Positions 11,008-17,714 of a stretch of 32,519 nucleotides of DNA are shown here, one piece after another. The position numbers and the translations under genes were made by a program. Under the pieces are notes generated by a model, which was not told the origin of the DNA, ran no database searches, and was given only the letters and a program-made list of their open reading frames with translations. This DNA comes from Opitutaceae bacterium (GTDB lineage Bacteria > Verrucomicrobiota > Verrucomicrobiia > Opitutales > Opitutaceae). Position 1 is the first letter of the stretch. Every line of letters starts with the position of its first letter. The stretch is taken from assembly GCA_023269585.1 (NCBI GenBank), contig JAHFTC010000024.1, positions 1 through 32,519 of the forward strand, read 5' to 3'.

Positions 11008-11895
11008 TCAGCGTTCGACGTCGCGGCAGTGCAGCTCGAGCTCGCGGCAGATCTTGTCGATCTGCTCGGGTTCGAGCGGGGTCGCCGGGCGTTCGTTGAG
11101 GGCGTGCAGCACCTGCTTGTGGTTGACCACGTTCACGAGCCCGCGCCCGGTGATCTCGATCCACCAACCGGGCACGGTGAGCAGCGGCACCGCCTGAATA
11201 CGGTACCCGGTCGTCTGCATGAGCCAGCGGGTGAAGCTGCCGGCCTCGCCTTCGATGGCGGCCACGGTGTCGCGGTCCGGTCCCCACGGCCAGACGAGGT
11301 TCTTGCCGTCGAAGGTCACCTCGTGGTCCTGCCGGGCGTTCTTGCCGGTCGGGCGCGGCCGGGTCTCGCATTCGATGACGGTCACGCCGTTGGGGCCGAC
11401 GACCACATGGTCGAGGTCGAGCTGGGACTCGGCGCCGTGGATCGCGACATCGTGGTAGATCCGGTAGCCTTGGGCGAGCAACGGGGCGAGCTCCTCGGCC
11501 ACGGCCCGTTCGCCGAGGTAGCGCATTTCCAACATCCGCCGCAGGCCGAGCAGGTTCCAGAGGTGGCGGCCGGCGAAGAATATGAGCGCGAGCAGCGCAG
11601 CGCCCCCGAGCACGGCCACCGCGACCTGGGGAAGTCCTTGGAACTCGGGCACGTAAAGCAGCAGCGCCAGCCCCGCGAAGAGCGGCAGCAGCACGCAGGC
11701 GAGCAGCGTGAGCGGCAGCCGCGCCTCGATCAGGCGCAGCGCGCGCAACGAGAGTTCGCCCGGTCCACGCAGGAGCTTGAACTCCACCGGTGGGCGCTGG
11801 TTGCGCGTGTGCTGTTTCCAAACGAACAAGGCCGCGCTCGCGGTCGAAAACAATAGTCCGTAGCCGAACAGTCCTGAGATTAGTGCTGGGTTCAT
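11008..11895 (-). CDS. Membrane protein with cytoplasmic NERD (nuclease-related) domain
   Basis: Protein of 295 residues. The ATG at 11895 is chosen because AGGAGG stands 6 bases before it; a longer frame to 12006 is poor in start signals. Three membrane helices are visible: ~5-24 (ISGLFGYGLLFSTASAALFV), ~60-80 (LTLLACVLLPLFAGLALLLY) and ~90-112 (VAVAVLGGAALLALIFFAG). A NERD domain follows, beginning YLGERAVAEEL, with DLDHVVVGPNGVTVIECET. NERD domains belong to the PD-(D/E)xK-like nuclease superfamily. Here the usual E-x-K after the central strand reads E-C-E, so the catalytic lysine is apparently missing. It could still bind nucleic acid or be inactive. Divergent from the DJ-1 gene over 175 bp. 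Confidence 0.82.
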   Translation of the reverse strand: MNPALISGLFGYGLLFSTASAALFVWKQHTRNQRPPVEFKLLRGPGELSLRALRLIEARLPLTLLACVLLPLFAGLALLLYVPEFQGLPQVAVAVLGGAALLALIFFAGRHLWNLLGLRRMLEMRYLGERAVAEELAPLLAQGYRIYHDVAIHGAESQLDLDHVVVGPNGVTVIECETRPRPTGKNARQDHEVTFDGKNLVWPWGPDRDTVAAIEGEAGSFTRWLMQTTGYRIQAVPLLTVPGWWIEITGRGLVNVVNHKQVLHALNERPATPLEPEQIDKICRELELHCRDVER

Positions 11896-12070
11896 CCGAT
11901 CCTCCTGTGCCGAGTTGACGATCGGCGACGTTGGCCCCGCCGTCACCACGCGGCAAACCCGCAACGCTGGCGCGGCAGAAGCAAACGGTTTTTTTTCCGG
12001 CCCCACGCAGGGGGCCGGTTCCGGCCGCGGGCACGCTCTTGCAGCCCGCGCGGGTTGGTCCGTTCCTGTC

Positions 12071-12664
12071 GTGGTGAAAAACGTCCTGCTCTTCCTGCCC
12101 CACGGCTTCGAGACCTACGAGGCCAGCGTGTTCATCGACGTCATCGGCTGGAACCACGTCGACGGCGACGGCTCCACGCAGCTCCGCACCGCCGGGTTCA
12201 CGCGCGAGGTCGCGAGCACGTTCAACCAGCGGCTCACCGTCGACCTGCTGTTCGACGAGATCCGGGTGGACGACTTCGACGCGCTGGCGTTGCCGGGCGG
12301 CTTCGGCGAGTTCGACTTCTATCGCGAGGCCTACGACGAGCGGCTGTTGGCGCTCATCCGTGAATTCGACCGGCGAGGGAAGCTGATCGCCTCGATCTGC
12401 GTGGGCGCGCTGCCGGTCGGGAAGAGCGGCGTGCTGAAAGGTCGGCGCTGCACGACCTACAATCAGAAGGATCGCATCCGCCAGAAGACGCTCGCCGGTT
12501 TCGGCGCCGACGTCGTGAACGAGCCGGTGGTCGAGGATGGCAACGTGATCACCTGCTGGGGCCCGGCGACCGGCATGGACGTCGCGTTCCGCCTGTTGGA
12601 GCGGCTGACGGACAAACCCCGTGCCGACTTCATCCGCGGGATCATGGGGTTCCCGGTGGAGTGA
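12071..12664 (+). CDS. DJ-1/PfpI family protein (class I glutamine amidotransferase-like)
   Basis: About 197 residues with GTG start at 12071 (or 12074), giving VKNVLLFLPHGFETYEASVF, the normal N-terminal strand of DJ-1/YajL proteins. The frame is open back to 11915, but that stretch is unlike the family. The nucleophile elbow is IASICVGALPVG with C110; PGGFGEF is the family's glycine-rich loop. The histidine found in human DJ-1 shortly after the nucleophile (TTHP) is Tyr here (TTYN). WGPATGMDVAFRLLE closes the fold. Members act as glyoxalases/deglycases, chaperones or redox sensors; the exact role is open. Cytoplasmic. No clear ribosome-binding site. Confidence 0.85.
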   Translation: MVKNVLLFLPHGFETYEASVFIDVIGWNHVDGDGSTQLRTAGFTREVASTFNQRLTVDLLFDEIRVDDFDALALPGGFGEFDFYREAYDERLLALIREFDRRGKLIASICVGALPVGKSGVLKGRRCTTYNQKDRIRQKTLAGFGADVVNEPVVEDGNVITCWGPATGMDVAFRLLERLTDKPRADFIRGIMGFPVE

Positions 12665-12793
12665 TCGAGACGCGCTCCTCGTACCTGGATGGCGGAGTCA
12701 TTCGGCGGGTCGGCTGCAGGGCTCGGGCCGGGCCGCATATTTCACACTTCGAACGTGGCGGGCGACGGATTGCCGTGGCGGAATTCGTAAGAA

Positions 12794-12819
12794 TTTCGAC
12801 CCCCGGCGCCCGGTCGAAA
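12794..12819. repeat. Perfect 8-bp inverted repeat TTTCGACC/GGTCGAAA
   Basis: Arms at 12794-12801 and 12812-12819 with a 10-base GC-rich loop. It lies 130 bp after the DJ-1 stop codon and has no T-tract. It may be part of a dispersed repeat or an operator. Confidence 0.4.
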
Positions 12820-12857
12820 GCCTTACGGCTTCCGCTACGGTGAAATTTCCGGGCCGG

Positions 12858-12880
12858 GCTGAACGACTTCGTCGTCCAGC
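12858..12880. repeat. Covarying hairpin repeat, copy 2
   Basis: Outer stem GCTG/CAGC, A-C mismatch, inner stem ACGAC/GTCGT, loop TTC. Same length (23 nt) and outer frame as copy 1 at 10801-10823, with a compensated inner base pair. Confidence 0.55.
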
Positions 12881-12982
12881 GATGCCGGAGGCTCCCGTAG
12901 CTGGGCCGCGCAGCGGTTCAGCTTCTTCGCGGCCACTTTCCCGTTGCGCGAAGGGGGCACTTGGCGACTCTAGCCGCCTCGC

Positions 12983-14404
12983 ATGGAAACCGCGCAGTTG
13001 ATCGAGTCTTTCAACCGGGCCGGCCAAGGCCATGTCTTCCGTTTTTGGGCGGAGCTCACTCCCGCCGAACAGGCGCAGCTCGCCGAACAGGCGTGCGAGA
13101 TCGATCTCGTCGAGATCGCCCGCCTCAACGACACGCTCGTGCGCAACGCCAAGGGCGCCGCGGTCGACCTGACCGACCTCGAGCCCGCACCCTACGTTTC
13201 GCTGCCGGAAAACGGCGGTGACGCCTCCGACTGGGCCTCCGCCCGCCAACTCGGCGAAGCGGCGCTGCGTGCCGGGCGCGTGGCGGCCTTCGTGGTCGCG
13301 GGCGGGCAGGGGACGCGCCTCGGCTACGATGGCCCGAAGGGCACGTTCAAGGTCACGCCGGTCCTCTCGAAATCGCTCTTCCAAGTCTTCGCCGAAAAGA
13401 TTCTCGCCGCCGGCCGCCGCTACGGGAAGCCGCTGCATTGGTTCATCATGACCAGCCACGCAAACCATGCGGCCACCGAGGCGTTCTTCGCCGAGAACCA
13501 GTTCTTCGGGCTCGGCGCCGGGCGTGTGCATTGCTTCCGCCAAGGCCGCATGCCGGCGGTGGATTTCGAGGGCCGTATCCTCCTGGAGACGAAGTCCTCC
13601 ATCGCAATGAGCCCCGACGGCCACGGCGGCTCGCTCCGCGCCCTCGACCGCAGCGGTGCGCTGGAGATCATGCGACGCGAGGGCATCGACGTGCTCAGCT
13701 ACTTCCAGGTCGACAACCCGCTCGTGCGCTGCGTCGACCCGACGTTCATCGGCTTCCACCTCCGCGCCGGCGCCGAGATGTCGAGCAAGATGATCCCCAA
13801 GGCGTATCCGGAGGAAAAGGTCGGTTTGTTCTGCGCCCAGCGCGGGAAGCAGCTCGTGATCGAGTACAGCGATCTGCCGCTGGAGCGGCAGCGCGAGCTC
13901 GAGCCGGCGACCGGCCGCCTGCGCTTCCTCGCCGGCAGCATCGCGATCCACGTCTTCAGCCGCGCCTTCATCGAGCGCATGGCCCGGGGCGACGACGCCC
14001 TGCCGTTCCACCGCGCCGACAAGAAGATCCCGTGTATCGCCGCCGACGGCACGCCGGTGAAGCCCGAGAAGGCCAACGGCGTGAAGTTCGAGATGTTCGT
14101 CTTCGACGCCCTGCCGTTCGCCAAGGCCGCCGTCACCATCGAGACGCCGCGCGCCGACGACTTCAGCCCGGTCAAGAACGCCGAGGGGGTCGACTCGCCC
14201 GCCACCTGCCGCGACGACCAGCTCCGGCAGTTCGTGCGCTGGCTGCGCGCCGCCGGCGCCCCCGTGCCGGCCGACGCCACCGGTCTGCCGCCGTTCGCGC
14301 TCGAGGTGTCGCCGCTCTTCGGCGACGACGAGCCGAGCTTCCGCGCCGCCTGGGCTGCGCTGCCGGTGAAACCGGCCGTGGCCCCCGGGTTGGTGCTCGG
14401 CTGA
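12983..14404 (+). CDS. UDP-sugar pyrophosphorylase, eukaryotic UAP1/AGX type
   Basis: Protein of 473 residues in the UDPGP family. It joins UTP and a sugar-1-phosphate (GlcNAc-1-P or a hexose-1-P) to UDP-sugar and pyrophosphate in the cytoplasm. The nucleotide-binding signature is at residues 104-120: VVAGGQGTRLGYDGPKG. Other family blocks: WFIMTSHANH, QFFGLGAGRVHCFRQGRMPA, FQVDNPLVRCVDP, EYSDLP and the C-terminal-half KANGVKFEMFVFDALPFA with PVKNAEG. This is the eukaryote-like UAP rather than the usual bacterial GlmU or GalU. The next gene is a phosphoglucomutase-type enzyme, so hexose-6-P to hexose-1-P to UDP-hexose is a reasonable reading, but substrate choice between GlcNAc-1-P, Glc-1-P and Gal-1-P cannot be settled from the sequence. 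Confidence 0.9.
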   Translation: METAQLIESFNRAGQGHVFRFWAELTPAEQAQLAEQACEIDLVEIARLNDTLVRNAKGAAVDLTDLEPAPYVSLPENGGDASDWASARQLGEAALRAGRVAAFVVAGGQGTRLGYDGPKGTFKVTPVLSKSLFQVFAEKILAAGRRYGKPLHWFIMTSHANHAATEAFFAENQFFGLGAGRVHCFRQGRMPAVDFEGRILLETKSSIAMSPDGHGGSLRALDRSGALEIMRREGIDVLSYFQVDNPLVRCVDPTFIGFHLRAGAEMSSKMIPKAYPEEKVGLFCAQRGKQLVIEYSDLPLERQRELEPATGRLRFLAGSIAIHVFSRAFIERMARGDDALPFHRADKKIPCIAADGTPVKPEKANGVKFEMFVFDALPFAKAAVTIETPRADDFSPVKNAEGVDSPATCRDDQLRQFVRWLRAAGAPVPADATGLPPFALEVSPLFGDDEPSFRAAWAALPVKPAVAPGLVLG

Positions 14405-14418
14405 CCAATCTATCATAG

Positions 14419-14475
14419 GCAGGAGCCTGCATGCGGGCGATTCCGAGCACAGATCGCCTGCATGCAGGCTCCTAC
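14419..14475. repeat. REPIN-like inverted REP pair
   Basis: Two near-identical 23-base arms, 14419-14441 and 14453-14475 in inverted orientation, separated by 11 bases. Each arm has the REP layout: a (G)(C/T)AGGAGC head, an imperfect palindrome (CTGCATGCAG) and a GCGAT tail; the arms differ at two positions. This matches the structure of REP doublets in Pseudomonas (head GTAGGAGC) mobilised by RAYT transposases. It lies in the 112-bp gap between the pyrophosphorylase and mutase genes. No RAYT gene is in the window. Confidence 0.7.
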
Positions 14476-14516
14476 ACTCTCTTCCATCATCTCAAGAATC
14501 CCCAACACCGAACACC

Positions 14517-16481
14517 ATGAGCACGATCGACCCAATCGCCGCCGCCGAGAAGGCCGGCCTGATCCTCGCCAGCACCGCGCAGAACCTCCGCACCTGGCTG
14601 GGCGGCACGTTCCTGCCCGACTGGGCCCGCGCGGCCATCGAGGAGCTCGTCGCCCAGGAGCAGTGGCCCGAGCTCAACGACCGTTTCTACCGCACGCTCG
14701 AGTTCGGCACCGGCGGCATGCGCGGTCGCACGATCGGCAAGGCTTCCGCCACCGCGGAGATCGGCGCGCTGAGCGCGCAGGGTTCGCCCGCGCACCCGGC
14801 CGTGGGCTGCAACGTGCTCAACGACTTCACCGTCGTGCGCGCGACGATCGGCCTCTTCCGCTACACCAAGCAGTACCTCTGCGCCGCCGGCAGCTTCGAC
14901 CAGCCGCGCCTGGTGATCGCGCACGACGTGCGCCATTTCTCGCGCCACTTCTGCGAGCTCGCCGCCTCGACCTGGAGCCAGCTCGGCGGCCAGGCGTTCA
15001 TCTTCGACGGCCCGCGCTCCACGCCGCAGCTGAGCTTCTCGGTGCGTTACCTGAAGGCGTCGGCCGGCATCGTCATCACCGCCAGCCACAACCCGCCGCA
15101 CGACAACGGCTACAAGGTCTACTTCGGCGACGGCGGCCAGGTCGTGCCGCCGCATGACACGGGCATCATCGCGCAGGTCGACCAGACCTCCTGGGACGAG
15201 GTGGCGAAGTTCTTCGGCAAGAAGCTCGACGCCGTGATCACGCTCGGCGTCGCCGCCGAGCAGGCCTACCTCGAGGCCGCGGCCGCCGCGGTGATCGATC
15301 CGACGGTGTTCAAGGGCTCCAAGCTCAAGGTCGTCTTCACGAACGTCCATGGTACCGGAGCCGTGGCGACGCTGCCGCTGCTCGAACGCTTCGGGGTGAA
15401 GGTCGCCGCGGTGCCGGAGCAGCTCGCCTTCGATCCGCGCTTCCCGACCGTGAAGTCGCCCAACCCCGAGAACGCGCCCACGCTCGCGATGGGCATCGAG
15501 CTCGCGAAGAAGACCAAGGCCGATGTCGTGCTCGCGACCGATCCGGACTGCGACCGCATGGGCGTCGCCGTGCGCGACGACAAGGGCGAGCTGGTGCTGC
15601 TCACCGGCAACCAGATCGGCGCGCTGCTGGCCGAGTACCGCATCTCGGCGATGAAGAAGCTCGGCGTGCTCCCGAAGAAGGGCACCAAGCGCGCCGCGCT
15701 CATCAAGACCTTCGTCACCTCGCAGCTGCAGGACGCCATCGGCCACGCGCACGGCCTGAAGGTCATCAACACCCTCACCGGCTTCAAGTGGATCGCCGCC
15801 AAGATCGCCGGCTACGAGGCCGAGATGAAGGCGAAACTGTTCGAGACCGAGGGCGTCGCGCTCGACTACGACGCCACCGCGCCGGAGATTCGCGCGGAGT
15901 TGCTCCTCGACTACAGCACGTTCTACGTCTTCGGCGGCGAGGAGAGCTACGGCTACCTCGCGACCGACACCGTGCGCGACAAGGACGGCAACGCCGCCTG
16001 CCTCATCTTCTGCGAGCTCGCCGCCGCGGCCAAGAAGGCCGGCAAGAGCATCACGCAGTACCTCGACGGCATCTACCTGAAGTTCGGGTTCTACACCGAG
16101 ACGGTCGGCAACATCTACTACGAGGGCGCCGCCGGCGCCGCGAAGATCGCCCGCATCCTCGCCTCGTACCGCAAGTCGCCGCCGAAGGCCTTCGGCAAAC
16201 TCAAGGTCACGAAGTTCCGCGACTTCGGCCGCGAGAAGATCAAGGACGCCGACGGCGAACTGATCCCCGCGCAGGACCTCTACATCGTGACGCTCGCCAA
16301 CGGCTTCAACTACGCCGTGCGCGGCTCCGGTACGGAGCCGAAGATCAAGTTCTACCTCTTCGGCCAGTCGAAGGTGAAGAGCGCCAAGGTCCTCGCCGAC
16401 GTGAAGGCTGCGACCAAGGCCGCCCTCGAGGAACTCCGCCAGCAGGTCGAGGCCGACGCCGCGAAACGCGCCGAAGGCTGA
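14517..16481 (+). CDS. Phosphoglucomutase/phosphomannomutase family protein (PGM2/PgcA type)
   Basis: Protein of 654 residues of the alpha-D-phosphohexomutase superfamily, interconverting hexose-6-P and hexose-1-P through a phosphoserine. Four signature loops are intact: phosphoserine loop TASHNPPHDNGYK with S190; metal loop DPDCDRMG (D342, D344, D346); sugar-binding loop GGEESYG (E475, E476); phosphate-binding loop RGSGTEPK starting at R602. The N-terminal GTGGMRG (near residue 70) is typical of the long PGM2/PgcA/phosphopentomutase-type branch, as is the length. It would supply the sugar-1-phosphate for the upstream UDP-sugar pyrophosphorylase. Gap of 112 bp to that gene, filled by the REP pair; no ribosome-binding site is evident at the ATG. 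Confidence 0.93.
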   Translation: MSTIDPIAAAEKAGLILASTAQNLRTWLGGTFLPDWARAAIEELVAQEQWPELNDRFYRTLEFGTGGMRGRTIGKASATAEIGALSAQGSPAHPAVGCNVLNDFTVVRATIGLFRYTKQYLCAAGSFDQPRLVIAHDVRHFSRHFCELAASTWSQLGGQAFIFDGPRSTPQLSFSVRYLKASAGIVITASHNPPHDNGYKVYFGDGGQVVPPHDTGIIAQVDQTSWDEVAKFFGKKLDAVITLGVAAEQAYLEAAAAAVIDPTVFKGSKLKVVFTNVHGTGAVATLPLLERFGVKVAAVPEQLAFDPRFPTVKSPNPENAPTLAMGIELAKKTKADVVLATDPDCDRMGVAVRDDKGELVLLTGNQIGALLAEYRISAMKKLGVLPKKGTKRAALIKTFVTSQLQDAIGHAHGLKVINTLTGFKWIAAKIAGYEAEMKAKLFETEGVALDYDATAPEIRAELLLDYSTFYVFGGEESYGYLATDTVRDKDGNAACLIFCELAAAAKKAGKSITQYLDGIYLKFGFYTETVGNIYYEGAAGAAKIARILASYRKSPPKAFGKLKVTKFRDFGREKIKDADGELIPAQDLYIVTLANGFNYAVRGSGTEPKIKFYLFGQSKVKSAKVLADVKAATKAALEELRQQVEADAAKRAEG

Positions 16482-16524
16482 GGCTCGCACCGCAGCCGAA
16501 CGCCACAACACGTTGTCTTCGGTA

Positions 16525-16545
16525 GGTCGTCCCTTCAGGGCGACC
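16525..16545. terminator. Hairpin after the mutase gene (terminator or dispersed repeat)
   Basis: GGTCG-(T)-CCC, loop TTCA, GGGCGACC: an 8-bp stem with one bulge, 43 bp after the stop. No T-tract follows, so it may be a dispersed repeat or a Rho-type 3' structure rather than a classical terminator. Confidence 0.35.
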
Positions 16546-16587
16546 GGTCGACGTGAGCGCACCACCAGTCTCGCCGCAGCACCGGCC

Positions 16588-16610
16588 GGGGCGGGCTGAA
16601 GCGCCGCCCC
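16588..16610. repeat. Perfect GC-rich hairpin GGGGCGG/CCGCCCC
   Basis: Seven-bp perfect arms with a 9-base loop containing GCTGAAGCG. The GGGCTGAA portion recalls the GCTG/CAGC hairpin repeats at 10801 and 12858 and may be a degenerate relative. Confidence 0.35.
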
Positions 16611-16715
16611 ACGCGCAGGCGGGATGCGTGACGCGGACCACTTCGACAGTGGCGAATGCGGTGCGCGCGCTACGCGAGATTCCCGGAAACTGGGATTGTC
16701 GGGAACGAAGGGGCT

Positions 16716-16733
16716 CTGTTACGGATCTGTTAC
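16716..16733 (+). promoter_or_regulatory. Direct repeat CTGTTAC-N4-CTGTTAC in front of the PAP2 gene
   Basis: Two identical 7-bp repeats with a 4-bp spacer (CTGTTACGGATCTGTTAC), so an 11-bp period that places both on one face of the helix. The layout is that of a PHO box (CTGTCAT-N4-CTGTCAT), though the repeat itself differs in two positions. It ends only 7 bases before the ATG, where a ribosome-binding site would normally be, so an activator role at this exact start is awkward. A related sequence lies before the convergent glycosyltransferase gene (18903-18920). Confidence 0.4.
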
Positions 16734-16740
16734 CGCCCCG

Positions 16741-17472
16741 ATGGCCGAACCGTCCCAGAGCTTCTTCCGCCGACACCGGCATCTGCTGATCCTGCTGATC
16801 TACCCCCTGTATTTCTGGGGTTTCCAGTATGTGGAGCAGGCCGTGCCGGTCGCGAAGTACCTCATGTATCTGCCGGTGGACGACCACATCCCGTTCGTGG
16901 CGCTCGGCATTTATCCCTACCTGTTCTGGTATTTCTACATCGCGGCGGCGATCGCCTATCTGGGTTTCACCAACCCGAAGGGCTTCGTCCAGCTCATGCT
17001 CTTCCTCTACATCGGCATGGGCGTGAGCTACGGCATCTATCTGTTGTGGCCCAACGGCCAGAACCTGCGCCCCGCCCTTTCCGCCCTGGGCGAGGGGCTG
17101 CACTACGACCTGCTCCGCTGGCTCTACAAAGTAGATACGCCGACCAATTCCAACCCGAGCATGCATGTCATCGACTCGATGGCGGTCTTCCTCGCGCTCA
17201 AGCGGGACGGCCGACTGTCCGGCCGGCGGGTGTTCCAGGCGGTGAATCTCGTGCTGAACCTCGTGATCATCGCGTCGACGGTGCTGGTGAAACAGCACTC
17301 GATCATCGATGTGGTCTGTGGCCTGGCGTTCTCGTGGGTGCTCTACCTCGCGATCATGCGCCACGACCTGCTCGGCCGGGTATGGCAGTACTTCCGGGAG
17401 GAGCGTCCGGCGGAGGCGGGGTCGGGAACCGACGTCGCGCTCGCCAAGGTCGCGGTGGACGAGAAGGAGTAG
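16741..17472 (+). CDS. PAP2-superfamily integral membrane phosphatase/phosphotransferase
   Basis: Protein of 243 residues with about six membrane helices (for example HLLILLIYPLYFWGF, LGIYPYLFWYFYIAAAIAYL, VQLMLFLYIGMGVSYGIYLL, FQAVNLVLNLVIIASTVLV). PAP2 catalytic motifs are recognisable: LRP near 108-110, PSMH with S140 and H142, and KQHSIIDVVCG with H186 and D190. The PSMH/PSLH form and the wide helix layout recall the AUR1/inositolphosphotransferase-like branch rather than plain undecaprenyl or phosphatidate phosphatases. It probably acts on a lipid phosphate or transfers a phospho-headgroup. Convergent neighbour is a diacylglycerol-glycosyltransferase-like gene, which supports a membrane-lipid role. 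The frame is open back to 16624, but the ATG at 16741 begins the normal soluble head. Confidence 0.82.
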   Translation: MAEPSQSFFRRHRHLLILLIYPLYFWGFQYVEQAVPVAKYLMYLPVDDHIPFVALGIYPYLFWYFYIAAAIAYLGFTNPKGFVQLMLFLYIGMGVSYGIYLLWPNGQNLRPALSALGEGLHYDLLRWLYKVDTPTNSNPSMHVIDSMAVFLALKRDGRLSGRRVFQAVNLVLNLVIIASTVLVKQHSIIDVVCGLAFSWVLYLAIMRHDLLGRVWQYFREERPAEAGSGTDVALAKVAVDEKE

Positions 17473-17500
17473 GTCATGTCAACTATTGGTTGACATGACC
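17472..17500. terminator. Perfect 12-bp hairpin at the PAP2 stop codon
   Basis: GGTCATGTCAAC, loop TATTG, GTTGACATGACC: a perfect 12-bp stem that begins on the last base of the PAP2 stop codon. It is far more AT-rich than its surroundings. There is no T-tract on either side, so it is either a non-canonical (possibly bidirectional) terminator between two convergent genes or an operator/protein-binding dyad. Confidence 0.5.
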
Positions 17501-17545
17501 CGGGTCGCAGAGGCGTGCCAATCGGCGACCGGTCGTGAGGGACCC

Positions 17546-17677
17546 GAGCCGAAGCGGCCGTCATGGGCGAGGGGGCGCGAGCCGCAGGGGCCGGCGTGGG
17601 CGAGGGGGCGCGAGCCGAAGCGGCCGGGGTGGGCGAAGGGGACCGAGCCGCAGGGGCCGGCGTGGGTCGATGGTGTC
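17546..17677. repeat. 33-bp tandem repeat, four copies, alternating A/B units
   Basis: Units start at 17546, 17579, 17612 and 17645. Units 1 and 3 begin GAGCCGAAGCGGCCG; units 2 and 4 share GAGCCGCAGGGGCCGGCGTG exactly, so a 66-bp higher-order repeat is visible. A degenerate tail of a further unit precedes (17531-17545). The unit is a multiple of three; the plus-strand frame from an ATG at 17495 reads 11-residue repeats such as EPKRPSWARGR and EPQGPAWARGR over 84 codons to 17749. I do not call that frame a gene: it starts inside a hairpin arm, overlaps the 3' end of the glycosyltransferase gene antisense, and the repeat differences change amino acids. Confidence 0.8.
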
Positions 17678-17714
17678 CCGTCGGAGGCTGGACTTACGGT
17701 CCGAACTGGGCGGG

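Larger units (their letters stand above)
12665..12982. other. 318-bp gap with hairpins, no gene seen
   Basis: Between the DJ-1 gene and the UDP-sugar pyrophosphorylase gene. It contains a perfect dyad TTTCGACC/GGTCGAAA (12794-12819), the second copy of the covarying GCTG/CAGC hairpin (12858-12880) and GC-rich flanks. Short open frames here do not resemble proteins. The promoter of the downstream gene should lie at its right end, but I cannot point to -35/-10 boxes. Confidence 0.5.

Noticed and set aside
14487..16565. 692-codon minus-strand frame over the mutase gene
   Set aside because: Antisense shadow; the plus strand has all four phosphohexomutase motifs.
17546..17677. CRISPR array
   Set aside because: Units are head-to-tail 33-bp copies with no spacers between them; no cas genes in the window.
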